From assembly GCA_020696915.1 (NCBI GenBank), contig JAJFMR010000018.1, forward strand, positions 1 to 17,681: 17,681 nt of DNA, written 5' to 3'. Made by a program: the position numbers and the translations under genes. The stretch is from Rhizobiaceae bacterium. GTDB lineage: Bacteria; Pseudomonadota; Alphaproteobacteria; Rhizobiales; Rhizobiaceae. The stretch's first letter is position 1; the number at the start of each line of letters is the position of its first letter. The notes beneath the pieces were generated by a model that had not been told where the DNA came from, searched no databases, and was given only the letters and a program-made list of their open reading frames with translations. This document shows, piece after piece, positions 7,800 to 15,630 of the stretch.

Positions 7800-8651
7800 A
7801 TGGCGCTGCTCGAGATCGAGAATCTCGTCGTCGAGTTCGACACGGCCTCTGGCCCTTTCCGTGCGGTGGACGGTGTCTCGCTGTCGGTCGCCCGGCGCGA
7901 AGTGCTGGCCATCGTCGGGGAGTCGGGCTCCGGCAAGTCGGTGTCGATGCTTGCCATCATGGGACTGCTGCCGTGGACCGCAAAGGTCACTGCCGACCGC
8001 ATGGATTTCGACGGCACCGACCTTGCGAAGCTCGGCGTGGCGGATCGCCGCAAGATCATCGGCAAGGACATGGCGATGATCTTCCAGGAGCCGATGGCCA
8101 GCCTCAATCCGTGCTTCACGGTCGGCTTCCAGATCGAGGAAGTGCTTCGGGTGCACATGAACATGGACCGCAGGCAGCGCCGCGCCCGCGCCGTCGAACT
8201 CCTCGAGGCGGTAGGGATCCAGGAGCCGGCGGACCGGCTGGGCTCCTACCCGCATCAGATGTCGGGCGGGCAATGCCAGCGCGTCATGATCGCCATTGCA
8301 ATCGCCTGCAATCCGAAGCTGCTGATCGCCGACGAGCCGACCACCGCGCTCGACGTGACCATCCAGAAGCAGATCCTCGACCTGCTCATCAAGCTGCAGG
8401 CCGAGCACGGAATGGGGCTCATCATCATCACTCACAACATGGGCGTCGTGGCAGAGACCGCGGATCGGGTCATCGTCCAGTACAAGGGGCGCAAGATGGA
8501 GGAGGCGGACGTTCTATCGCTGTTTGCGTCGCCGAAGAGCAACTACACCAAGGCGTTGCTGTCGGCGCTCCCGGAGAATGCGACGGGCAAGCGGCTGCCG
8601 ACCATTTCGGACTACGATCCCGAGGCAGCAATCGCCGGAGCGACGTCATGA
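7800..8651 (+). CDS. dppD: Dipeptide ABC transporter ATP-binding protein DppD
   Basis: One of two cytoplasmic ATPases that energise dipeptide uptake. In 283 residues it shows Walker A GESGSGKS (40-47), Q-loop FQEPM (95-99), signature MSGGQCQR (154-161), Walker B LLIADEP (174-180), D-loop TALD and H-loop H212 in IITHNMG. C159 in the signature replaces the more usual Arg or Ser and is probably tolerated. The protein is about 44 residues shorter than E. coli DppD. It stops soon after NYTKALLSALP (248-258) and lacks the cysteine-rich C-terminal extension found in many OppD/DppD proteins. It starts 3 bases after the dppC stop and ends in an ATGA overlap with dppF, which suggests coupled translation. 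Confidence 0.94.
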   Translation: MALLEIENLVVEFDTASGPFRAVDGVSLSVARREVLAIVGESGSGKSVSMLAIMGLLPWTAKVTADRMDFDGTDLAKLGVADRRKIIGKDMAMIFQEPMASLNPCFTVGFQIEEVLRVHMNMDRRQRRARAVELLEAVGIQEPADRLGSYPHQMSGGQCQRVMIAIAIACNPKLLIADEPTTALDVTIQKQILDLLIKLQAEHGMGLIIITHNMGVVAETADRVIVQYKGRKMEEADVLSLFASPKSNYTKALLSALPENATGKRLPTISDYDPEAAIAGATS

Positions 8652-9478
8652 GGAACGTCGTTCTCGAGGCCAGGGACATCGTTCGCGACTACCACATCGG
8701 CGGCGGGCTGTTCTCCAGCGCGAGGACGGTGCACGCCGTGAAGGGCGTGACCCTGTCGGTCGAGAAGGGCAGGACGCTTGCCATAGTGGGCGAAAGCGGC
8801 TGCGGAAAATCGACCCTGGCGCGCATCATCACGCTGATCGATCCGGCGACCTCGGGTGAGCTGTTCATCGACGGCGCGAAGGTCGACATCGCCCGCGGCG
8901 GCCTGACGCCGGAACTGCGCCGCAAGGTGCAGATCGTTTTCCAGAATCCCTACGGCTCGCTGAACCCGCGGCAGAAGATCGGCGACGTGCTCGGCGAGCC
9001 GCTGTTGATCAATACCGGCGCGCCCGCCGGGGAGCGGCGCGACCGTGCCATGACCATGCTGAAGAAGGTCGGTCTCGAGGAAAAGCACTTCAACCGCTAT
9101 CCCCATATGTTCTCGGGCGGCCAGCGCCAGCGCATAGCGATCGCCCGGGCGCTGATGCTCAACCCCAGCCTGCTGGTGCTCGACGAGCCGGTTTCCGCGC
9201 TCGACCTTTCGGTTCAGGCGCAGGTACTGAACCTGCTTGCCGACCTCCAGGACGAATTCCACCTGACTTACGTCTTCATCAGCCACGATCTGTCGGTGGT
9301 GCGCTACATCGCCGACGAGGTGATGGTCATGTATTACGGCGAGGCGGTCGAGTATGGCAGCCGTGACGAGGTTTTCTCCGAACCGCAGCACAGCTACACC
9401 AGGACGTTGTTTGCCGCGACGCCGCGCGCCGACATAGACAGCATCAAGGCGAGACTGGCCGCAAAGACAGCGGCCTGA
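8648..9478 (+). CDS. dppF: Dipeptide ABC transporter ATP-binding protein DppF
   Basis: Partner ATPase of DppD. The 276-residue product has Walker A GESGCGKST (48-56), Q-loop FQNPYGSLNPR (98-108), signature FSGGQRQR (155-162), Walker B LLVLDEP (175-181), D-loop SALD (183-186) and H213 in ISHDLSVV. The FQNPYGSLNPR motif is diagnostic of the DppF/OppF branch. ATG 8648 overlaps the dppD stop (ATGA), with GGAG at 8637-8640 as ribosome binding site. The reading frame stays open far upstream through dppB-dppD, but only residues from 8648 resemble a protein. Like DppD it lacks the usual cysteine-containing C-terminal extension. It is the last gene of the operon and faces the glycosyltransferase gene, 15 bases away. 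Confidence 0.94.
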   Translation: MRNVVLEARDIVRDYHIGGGLFSSARTVHAVKGVTLSVEKGRTLAIVGESGCGKSTLARIITLIDPATSGELFIDGAKVDIARGGLTPELRRKVQIVFQNPYGSLNPRQKIGDVLGEPLLINTGAPAGERRDRAMTMLKKVGLEEKHFNRYPHMFSGGQRQRIAIARALMLNPSLLVLDEPVSALDLSVQAQVLNLLADLQDEFHLTYVFISHDLSVVRYIADEVMVMYYGEAVEYGSRDEVFSEPQHSYTRTLFAATPRADIDSIKARLAAKTAA

Positions 9479-9493
9479 GAACTGCCCTCTCGC

Positions 9494-10492
9494 CTACATC
9501 CACTGCGGCAGCCGCACCGACAGATAGGCCAGGCGCTTGACCTCGCGGCGCGTCTTGGTGATCAGATCGAGGATCAGTCCGGCCGTCAGGTTGAGGGCGC
9601 CGAGCACCATCAGGCTGGCGGCGAGCACGGCGCTCGGCAGTTTGGGCACCAGCCCGGTATCGACGAATTCGCGGACGAGCGGGATGCCCAGCGCGAGGCT
9701 CGCAACGACGCAGAGCGCGCCGAGCAGCGTGAAGAAGGCGAGCGGCCTTTCGTCCTTGACGAGGCGCAGGATCAGCCAGGCAATTCTGATGCCGTCCGGA
9801 AGGGTGCGCAGCTTGGACGCCGATCCGGCCGGCCGTTCCCGATAGGCGGTGTAGATCTCCGCGCAGGGCATCTGGAGTTCCAGCGCATGGATTGTGAATT
9901 CGGTCTCGATCTCGAAGCCGCGCGACATCGATGGGAACGACTGCACGAAACGGCGCGAAAAGATCTTGTAGCCCGACAGCATGTCCGAGAAGTCGCGCCC
10001 GAAGATCGCCTGCACCACGCCTGAGATGAGGCGGTTTCCGAATCTGTGCCCGGTCCGGTAGACGCCGGGCGACGCTTCGACACGGGCGCCGTTCACGAAA
10101 TCGAGGCGCTGCCGGATCATCCGGTCGACGAGTTCGGGTGCGACGGCGGCGTCGTAGGTGTCGTCGCCGTCGACCAGCACGTAGATGTCGGCGTCGACGT
10201 CTGCGAACATCCTGCGCACGACGTTGCCTTTGCCCTGGCGGGTCTCGTTCCGGACGATCGCCCCGGCCTTCGCCGCCAACTCGGCCGTGCGGTCGGAACT
10301 GTTGTTGTCGTAGACGAAGATCAGGGCGTCGGGGAGGCTCTCGCGGAAAGCGCGAATGACGCTCTCGATCGTTCTTTCCTCATTGTAGCAGGGCACCAGC
10401 ACCGCGATCTGCGGCCGGGCGGCGCCTGCCCCCGTGCGTGGCGCGGCGGGGCCCGGTTTTCCCAGGGAAATGACCTGCGGTTCGTACGACAT
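9494..10492 (-). CDS. Family 2 glycosyltransferase with C-terminal membrane helices (polyprenyl-phosphate sugar transferase-like)
   Basis: Inverting GT-A glycosyltransferase, probably moving a sugar from a nucleotide donor to a membrane lipid or polyprenyl phosphate at the cytoplasmic face; donor and acceptor are unknown. Visible in 332 residues: a Pro/Gly-rich leader (1-27), VLVPCYNEERTIESV (31-45), YDNNSSDRTAE (61-71), the metal-binding DXD-type motif VDGDDTYD (107-114), and MLSGYKIFSRRFV (171-183). Two membrane helices follow at about 250-272 and 284-310, with a basic tail (TKTRREVKRLAYLSVRLPQ). This matches DPM1/ArnC-like enzymes. The start at 10492 is the only ATG before the conserved core. 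The AGGAG at 10494-10498 is unusually close, one base from the ATG. The gene stands alone, convergent with dppF. Confidence 0.88.
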   Translation of the reverse strand: MSYEPQVISLGKPGPAAPRTGAGAARPQIAVLVPCYNEERTIESVIRAFRESLPDALIFVYDNNSSDRTAELAAKAGAIVRNETRQGKGNVVRRMFADVDADIYVLVDGDDTYDAAVAPELVDRMIRQRLDFVNGARVEASPGVYRTGHRFGNRLISGVVQAIFGRDFSDMLSGYKIFSRRFVQSFPSMSRGFEIETEFTIHALELQMPCAEIYTAYRERPAGSASKLRTLPDGIRIAWLILRLVKDERPLAFFTLLGALCVVASLALGIPLVREFVDTGLVPKLPSAVLAASLMVLGALNLTAGLILDLITKTRREVKRLAYLSVRLPQWM

Positions 10493-10648
10493 TCTCCTGT
10501 TCTAGCGGAGAACCGGTAAATTTTTCCGCTTGCTCCCGCCAGGGGGGCGAAATCCAGGCAGCGACGAGACGATGTGCCTGTTCGATCTGTTCTCAATCGC
10601 CCGATTTGCTAAGGTAACACATCGATTAGGACTGTCACGGAGGCAGCA
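10493..10648. promoter_or_regulatory. Divergent spacer upstream of nuclease-like gene
   Basis: This 156-base region separates the glycosyltransferase and nuclease-like genes and must carry promoters for both. From about 10561 it becomes clearly less GC-rich than its surroundings. GGAGG at 10639-10643, 5 bases before ATG 10649, is a strong ribosome binding site for the nuclease-like gene. No convincing -35/-10 pair or operator was identified. Confidence 0.4.
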
Positions 10649-11167
10649 ATGCCTAACTATGCCGGACTCAATCGCCTGCTGTCCTCATCCACTTCAATTG
10701 AGGAGCAAGCCGTTACCTACCTCGTTGGCGAATGGCTGGCCGACTATGACAGGATCACCCCGGACAATGAGATTGTTGAAACCACCACGCAGGGATTTTC
10801 ATACCTGTTCGACACCTCTACCGGACGACTGCTCGCAGCCTGGGGCTTCAGCCGCGGACGTCATGCCGGTGCGCGTGACAAGAGCCGGATGGCCGGACAT
10901 CCCCTGAGTGCGGGGGCGCTCTACCATCGGGGTCATGCCATCCCGCATACACTCGGCGGGCCAACCGACATCAATCTGGTGCCGCAACTCGGCTCTGTAA
11001 ACATTGGTCCGTTCCGCTCTCTGGAAAGGCAGGCAGTGGCCACTCCCGGCGCGCTCTACTTCACTTACTGGCGATACGGCGACAGAACGAGCCAGACTCC
11101 GATCGGCGTCGACCAGGGTCTCATCGTGCGGGGTCAGATGCCGCAGATACTGCGCCACGGGAATTAG
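10649..11167 (+). CDS. Orphan DNA/RNA non-specific endonuclease-like protein (beta-beta-alpha metal fold candidate)
   Basis: The 172-residue product has no signal peptide and no membrane helix. Residues 81-130 resemble the NUC1/Serratia-nuclease-like core: MAGHPLSAGALYHRGH ending at H96 (an RGH motif like the catalytic DRGH, with Arg-Gly-His kept), GG at 103-104, DINLVPQ at 107-113 and SVNIGPFRSLE at 116-126, where N118 or N109 could bind the metal and E126 matches the conserved helix. Such domains occur as toxin tips in polymorphic toxins and as stand-alone nucleases. Here there is no secretion or trafficking domain and no obvious immunity gene next to it. GC content is about 53% in its first part, well below its neighbours, suggesting transfer. 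GGAGG upstream supports the start. Nuclease assignment is motif-based; activity is inferred. Confidence 0.65.
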   Translation: MPNYAGLNRLLSSSTSIEEQAVTYLVGEWLADYDRITPDNEIVETTTQGFSYLFDTSTGRLLAAWGFSRGRHAGARDKSRMAGHPLSAGALYHRGHAIPHTLGGPTDINLVPQLGSVNIGPFRSLERQAVATPGALYFTYWRYGDRTSQTPIGVDQGLIVRGQMPQILRHGN

Positions 11168-11228
11168 GCCTCACGACAGCGTTCACCGGCTGGAAGAGGT
11201 CGCGCCACGTGTGCGCCGGGTTCGACGA

Positions 11229-13034
11229 TCATGCAGCGACGAGATGGCCGTCGCCCACGTCCCGAAGCAGCAGTCGGGGGGGCGGATCGTCGGCCCGGCG
11301 CACCGGGCTCGGGATCTCGCGGTCGAGCCGCGCGAAATGCGGCCGCCTGCGGGCCGGATCCGGCACGGGCACCGCCTCGATCAGCCGCCTCGTATAGGGA
11401 TGGCGCGGATTGGCGAACACCTGGTCTCGTGTCCCGGTTTCGACGATCTGGCCGAGATACATTACCGCGACCCGGTCGGAGATGTTCTCCACCACCGCCA
11501 TGTCGTGTGAGATGAACAGATAGGAGACCGCGAAATCGCGCTGCAGTTCGCGAAGCAGTTCCAGCACGCGGGCCCGCACCGACACGTCGAGGGCCGACAC
11601 CGCCTCGTCGGCGATGATGAGCCTGGGCCGCAAGGCCAGGGCCCTGGCGATCGAGATGCGCTGGCGCTGGCCGCCGGAAAATTCATGCGGGTAACGCGCC
11701 ACGGCATCGGGCGGCAGCCCGACACGCTCGAAAAGCCAGGCGACGTGCTCGGCCTGGTCCTTCCGCGATCCCATCGCGTGGACTACGAGCGGCTCGGCGA
11801 CGATGTCGCCCACCCGCATGCGCGGGTCGAGCGATGCGTGGGGATCCTGGAAGATCATCTGCACGTCGCGCCGCACCGCCTTCCGCTCGCTTCGGTCGAG
11901 CGCCGCCAGGTTGCGGCCGCCGATCACGATCTCGCCGCTGTAGGGCAGGAGGCCGGCGATCGCCCTGGCGGTAGTCGACTTCCCGCATCCGGACTCGCCG
12001 ACCAGCGCCAGCGTCTGGTTTGGGGGAATGGAGAAGCTTATCCCTTCCACGGCATGCACGCGGCGATCGACCCTGCCGAAGAACCCGCCATGGAGGTCGA
12101 AGCGAACGTGCAGGTCACGGATTTCAGCCACGGCGGAGGCCGGCTCGACCGCTTCTGGGGCGCGGGTGGCCTGCCGTCCTGCCCCGCCGCCGAGGCGCGG
12201 CACCGACGCCAGCAGTTCTTGCGTGTAGGGCGCCTGCGGAGCATCGAAGATGCGGGTCACCGGCCCTTCCTCCACCATGCTGCCCCGGCGCATGACGATG
12301 ACGCGATCGGCCATCTCGGCCACCACACCCATGTCATGGGTAATCAGGATTATGGCAGTGCCTTGGTCCCGCTGCAGGTCGCGCAGCAATTCGAGCACCT
12401 CGCCCTGCACCGTGACGTCGAGGGCGGTCGTCGGCTCGTCGGCGATCAGCACGTCCGGCTGCAGCGCCAGCGCCATGGCAATCATGACGCGCTGGCGCAT
12501 GCCTCCCGACATTTCGTGGGGAAATTGCCGCAAGCGGCGTTCCGCATCGGAAATGCGTACGCCCTGGAGCGCCGCCAGAGCCCGTGCCCGCGCCTGCGAA
12601 CGCGACATCGAGGTATGCGTCTCGATGGCTTCGATCAGCTGCCTGCCGATCGAAAGCACGGGGTTGAGCGACGTCATCGGCTCCTGGAAGATCATGGCGA
12701 TGCGGTCGCCGCGGATCTGCCGCATGCGGCTTTCCGGCAACTGCGAGAGTTCGACTTCGTTCAGCCTGATCGAGCCGCTCGACAGAAGCGCTGCCGGCCT
12801 GGGCAGGAGCCCCATGATGGCAAGCGCCGTCATCGACTTGCCGGAGCCGGATTCGCCGGCGATGCAGAGCGTCTCGCCGCGCCTCAGTGTGAAGGAGAGG
12901 TTTTCGACGACCGGCCGCTCGCCGTCCTCGCCGCGGACGGACACGCCGAGATCTGTCACGGCGAGCACCGGCGCACCGGCGCCCGCCTTGTCCCTGTCGA
13001 ACCCGGACTGTCCCGCGTCCGCGGCTGTGCTCAT
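11229..13034 (-). CDS. Peptide-type ABC transporter double ATP-binding protein (fused DppD-DppF/GsiA-like)
   Basis: Two nucleotide-binding domains in one 601-residue polypeptide energise the second peptide-type importer, as in GsiA and YejF. Domain 1: Walker A GESGSGKS (60-67), FQEPMTSLNP (116-125), signature MSGGMRQR (175-182), Walker B VLIADEP (195-201), H233. A linker rich in Ala, Pro and Gly runs 280-303. Domain 2: GESGCGKST (346-354), FQDPHASLDP (395-404), FSGGQRQR (452-459), LIIADEAVSALD (472-483), H510. The C-terminus LRDVGDGHLVA follows the vGpGHfVa-type ending of this class. The start codon at 13034 overlaps the amidase stop (ATGA) and has no clear Shine-Dalgarno sequence, so translation is probably coupled. 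It is the last gene of the operon; the 61 bases beyond it, up to the nuclease-like gene, show only a poor GC-rich hairpin. Confidence 0.92.
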   Translation of the reverse strand: MSTAADAGQSGFDRDKAGAGAPVLAVTDLGVSVRGEDGERPVVENLSFTLRRGETLCIAGESGSGKSMTALAIMGLLPRPAALLSSGSIRLNEVELSQLPESRMRQIRGDRIAMIFQEPMTSLNPVLSIGRQLIEAIETHTSMSRSQARARALAALQGVRISDAERRLRQFPHEMSGGMRQRVMIAMALALQPDVLIADEPTTALDVTVQGEVLELLRDLQRDQGTAIILITHDMGVVAEMADRVIVMRRGSMVEEGPVTRIFDAPQAPYTQELLASVPRLGGGAGRQATRAPEAVEPASAVAEIRDLHVRFDLHGGFFGRVDRRVHAVEGISFSIPPNQTLALVGESGCGKSTTARAIAGLLPYSGEIVIGGRNLAALDRSERKAVRRDVQMIFQDPHASLDPRMRVGDIVAEPLVVHAMGSRKDQAEHVAWLFERVGLPPDAVARYPHEFSGGQRQRISIARALALRPRLIIADEAVSALDVSVRARVLELLRELQRDFAVSYLFISHDMAVVENISDRVAVMYLGQIVETGTRDQVFANPRHPYTRRLIEAVPVPDPARRRPHFARLDREIPSPVRRADDPPPRLLLRDVGDGHLVAA

Positions 13035-13975
13035 TCGAAGACGCAGCGCGGAAAGTAGAAGGAAACTACCCAGTTCGGCATGTCGACGATCTCGCTTATG
13101 CGCAGGTCACCGCACACCGAGACCAGCATGTAGGCATCGACCGGGTCCATGCCGTAGCGGCCCGAGAGGAGATCGATCATCTGCGCGACCGCGCTCCTGG
13201 CGCCCTCCATGAGGTCCGGGCCGACGCCGGTGGTCGCCTCGTAGCCCTTGCCGTCGAGGTGACGGGCGACCGGTCCGGGGGTCGTGAAGCGGGGCGTCTT
13301 CAGACGGGCGTCCTTGACGAGATCGAAGGTGAGGGCAACCTTCATCGGGCTCTCGATCGCCGTCCCGCAGACCTCGCCGTCGCCCTGCGCGGCATGGGTG
13401 TCACCGACCGAGAACAGCGCGCCGGGCACTTCGATGGGCAGATAAAGCGTCGTGCCTGCTGCCAGATCGCGAATGTCGAGATTGCCGCCGACCCGCCGCG
13501 GCGGCACCACCGAATGATGACCGCGTTCGGCCGGTGCATTGCCGATCGTGCCGGCGAAAGGTTTCAAGGGTACGCGTGCGTTCTTTCCATAAAGCGCCGG
13601 CTCGAGCGCCGAGGCGTCGTAGGACCAGAGGTTGATCGCCGGGTTCTCGAACTGGTCGGCGAGAAGTCCGAAGCCCGGAATGTTTGCCGTCCAGCCGAAG
13701 CCGGACGGGGTGAAGCTTTCGAGCGTGACCTTCAGGGCGTCCCCGGGCTCGGCGCCCTCCACGAAGATCGGCCCGGTGACCGGATTGACGAGCGCAAAGT
13801 CGAGCTTGCCGACGTCCGCAACCGTGCTCTTCTCGGTGAATTGGCCGCCGGACGAATCGAGGCACTCGAACTCGACGGTCGAGCCGGGCGCCACGCGCTC
13901 GACCGGGGCGAAGCTGTTGTCCCAGCCGTGGTGATGATGGCGCCCGTGGATCGTGTAGTCGCATCTATTGCACAT
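13031..13975 (-). CDS. Acetamidase/formamidase family amidohydrolase (FmdA/AmdA type)
   Basis: Hydrolyses short amides such as formamide or acetamide to ammonium and the acid; the exact substrate here is unknown. The 314 residues carry family landmarks: a His-rich start (TIHGRHHHHGWDN, 8-20), NPVTGPIFVEGAEPGDAL (64-81), PFAGTIGNAP (139-148), RVGGNLDIRDL (161-171) and the metal-site motif GDTHAAQGDGEVCGTAIE (191-208). There is no signal peptide, so it is cytosolic. Its ATG lies inside the last codons of the binding-protein gene (11 bases overlap) and its TGA overlaps the ATPase start; no Shine-Dalgarno sequence precedes it. This wedged position strongly suggests that the imported compound, or a product of it, is the amidase substrate. 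An alternative is action on other amides, such as N-substituted ones. Confidence 0.9.
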   Translation of the reverse strand: MCNRCDYTIHGRHHHHGWDNSFAPVERVAPGSTVEFECLDSSGGQFTEKSTVADVGKLDFALVNPVTGPIFVEGAEPGDALKVTLESFTPSGFGWTANIPGFGLLADQFENPAINLWSYDASALEPALYGKNARVPLKPFAGTIGNAPAERGHHSVVPPRRVGGNLDIRDLAAGTTLYLPIEVPGALFSVGDTHAAQGDGEVCGTAIESPMKVALTFDLVKDARLKTPRFTTPGPVARHLDGKGYEATTGVGPDLMEGARSAVAQMIDLLSGRYGMDPVDAYMLVSVCGDLRISEIVDMPNWVVSFYFPRCVFE

Positions 13976-15608
13976 CGGTCACGTACACATAGTCGTAGTT
14001 GATGGGAATATGGACGGGATCGACATAGAGCCGATCGTCGCCCGCCATGCGTGGCGATCGCATCGTGAAGCGTTGCTCGTGGAAGACGGGCACCCAGGGC
14101 GCGTCCTCCATTATACCGGCATAGATCTCGCTCCACATCCGGTAGCGCTCCGCGCTTTTCGACGGGTCGGTGATCGAGTCGGCTTCTGCCGCCTTGGCGT
14201 CGAGTTCTTCGTTGCAGTACCAGGCCCAGTTCCAGCCGCCTTGCACGGCTCCGCCGCATCCCAGAATCGGGCCGTAGAAGTTCGACGGATCGGGAAAGTC
14301 GGCAATCCAGCCCATGCCGCCCGACCAGATCATCGGCGCCCCATCCTTCTCGCCGCCCGCCGCAATGACGTTCGCCTGCGCCAGGGCCTGGATGCTGGCC
14401 TTGATGCCGATTGCGGCGAGATCCTGCTGGATGGCCTGGGCAATTCGCGGATTGGGATCGGTGTTCATGGCGAACAGCTCGGTCTCGAAACCGTCGGCGA
14501 AGCCCGCCTCGGCAAGCAGTGCCTTGGCCTTGTCGACATCGTAGGCATAGCCTTGATAGGCCTTGTCATAGCCCGGCATAGACGGCGGCAGCGGCTGGTT
14601 GGCGGGCTCCGCGCGATTGTTGATGAGCGTCACGATGCGCTCCTTGTTTATCGCCATGTTCACGGCCTGCCTGACCTTGACGTCGTCGAAGGGCGGCTTC
14701 GTCGTGTTCATGGTGATGTAGCCGGTGTGCAACTGGCCGCCGATCACCACGCGGGCCTTCTGTTCGGGATCGTCCATCACCTCTTGGAACTTGGCGGGAG
14801 GGATACCGTCTCCGGGCACGTCGACCTCGCCGTTCTGCAGGCGCAGCAACGCGACGATCGGTTCCTGTCCGACCTCGAAGGTGATCTTGTCGAGATACGG
14901 CAGGCCCTGACGCCAGTAGTCCGGATTGCGTTCGAAGACGAGACGCTGCCCGAGCGTCCATTCCGTCATCCTGTAAGCGCCGGTTCCAACCGGATTCTTT
15001 CCGAAATCGGGCCCGTGTTTCTCCACGTCCTCCTTCGGTACGACATGCGAGAAGTTGAGTGCCATCACGTGCAGGAAGGTCGCGTCCGGACGCGACAGGT
15101 CGAACCGGATGGTCAGCGGATCGACGATCGTGACGCCTTCGAGCGTTTCGGCGCTGCCGCCCGCCACCGCGTCAAAACCCTGGATCGACGCGAAGAAACC
15201 GGCACCCGGACTTTGCGTCTTCGGGTTTACGACGCGTTCAATCGAATATTTCACGTCGTCGGCGGTCATCTCGCGACCATTGTGGAATTTCACGCCGGGC
15301 CGCAGCTTGAAGGTGAAGGTCGTGCCGTCTTGCGATATCTCGTAGCTTTCGGCGAGTTCGGGACGCAGCTCCGTGGTGCCCGGCTGGTAATCCATCAGTC
15401 CGTCGAACAGGCTCTTGATCATCGACCAGTTCTGCCAGTCGTAGCCGATCGCCGGGTCGAGGGTGGCGACGTCGTCCTTGTAGGTGATGACGATCTCGCC
15501 GCCCGGCCTGGCGTTGGGATCGAGCTTCTCCTCCTGGGCAAGCGCCGGGGGCAGCCCCAGAACAAGTGCAATCGCCGATGCGGCGATCATGTAGGGAAAG
15601 CGTTTCAT
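13965..15608 (-). CDS. Family 5 solute-binding protein of second peptide-type ABC transporter
   Basis: Periplasmic receptor of the DppA/OppA superfamily for the second importer. The 547-residue precursor has a Sec signal peptide (MKRFPYMIAASAIALVLGLP, likely cleaved after ALA-24). The mature part shows TLDPAIGYDWQ, LRPELAESYEIS, FKLRPGVKFHNGREMTADDV (100-119), NPVGTGAYRM (205-214), NPDYWRQG and VRQAVNMAINKERI (312-325). Two cysteines (C451, C465) probably form a lobe disulfide, as in DppA, but the N-terminal DppA pair is missing. IADFPDPSNF (435-444) replaces the GDNGDPDN dipeptide motif of DppA, so ligand specificity is expected to differ. AGGA lies 7 bases before the ATG. It is the only gene of this operon with both a spacer (22 bases) and a clear ribosome binding site, consistent with higher expression. 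Confidence 0.92.
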   Translation of the reverse strand: MKRFPYMIAASAIALVLGLPPALAQEEKLDPNARPGGEIVITYKDDVATLDPAIGYDWQNWSMIKSLFDGLMDYQPGTTELRPELAESYEISQDGTTFTFKLRPGVKFHNGREMTADDVKYSIERVVNPKTQSPGAGFFASIQGFDAVAGGSAETLEGVTIVDPLTIRFDLSRPDATFLHVMALNFSHVVPKEDVEKHGPDFGKNPVGTGAYRMTEWTLGQRLVFERNPDYWRQGLPYLDKITFEVGQEPIVALLRLQNGEVDVPGDGIPPAKFQEVMDDPEQKARVVIGGQLHTGYITMNTTKPPFDDVKVRQAVNMAINKERIVTLINNRAEPANQPLPPSMPGYDKAYQGYAYDVDKAKALLAEAGFADGFETELFAMNTDPNPRIAQAIQQDLAAIGIKASIQALAQANVIAAGGEKDGAPMIWSGGMGWIADFPDPSNFYGPILGCGGAVQGGWNWAWYCNEELDAKAAEADSITDPSKSAERYRMWSEIYAGIMEDAPWVPVFHEQRFTMRSPRMAGDDRLYVDPVHIPINYDYVYVTDVQ

Positions 15609-15630
15609 CCTGTCTTCCTTTGCTCTGGAG

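Noticed and set aside
6558..8435. Long antisense open frame (625 codons) opposite dppB-dppD
   Set aside because: Composition is dominated by Asp, His and Arg from antisense reading of GC-rich genes. No domains, no ribosome binding site, and it covers three well-supported genes.
6311..8647. Very long + strand open frame running through dppB, dppC and dppD and continuous with dppF
   Set aside because: The translation is Arg/His/Pro-rich, typical of an out-of-frame read of GC-rich coding DNA, with no motifs. Only the part from 8648 is DppF.
10799..11158. Antisense 119-codon frame opposite the nuclease-like gene, considered as an immunity gene
   Set aside because: It lies wholly inside the nuclease-like gene with no ribosome binding site or recognisable fold; immunity genes normally follow the toxin.
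11168..11228. GC-rich imperfect palindrome (GCGCCACGTGTGCGC) as a terminator between convergent genes
   Set aside because: Pairing leaves too small a loop and mismatches, and there is no T-run on either strand.
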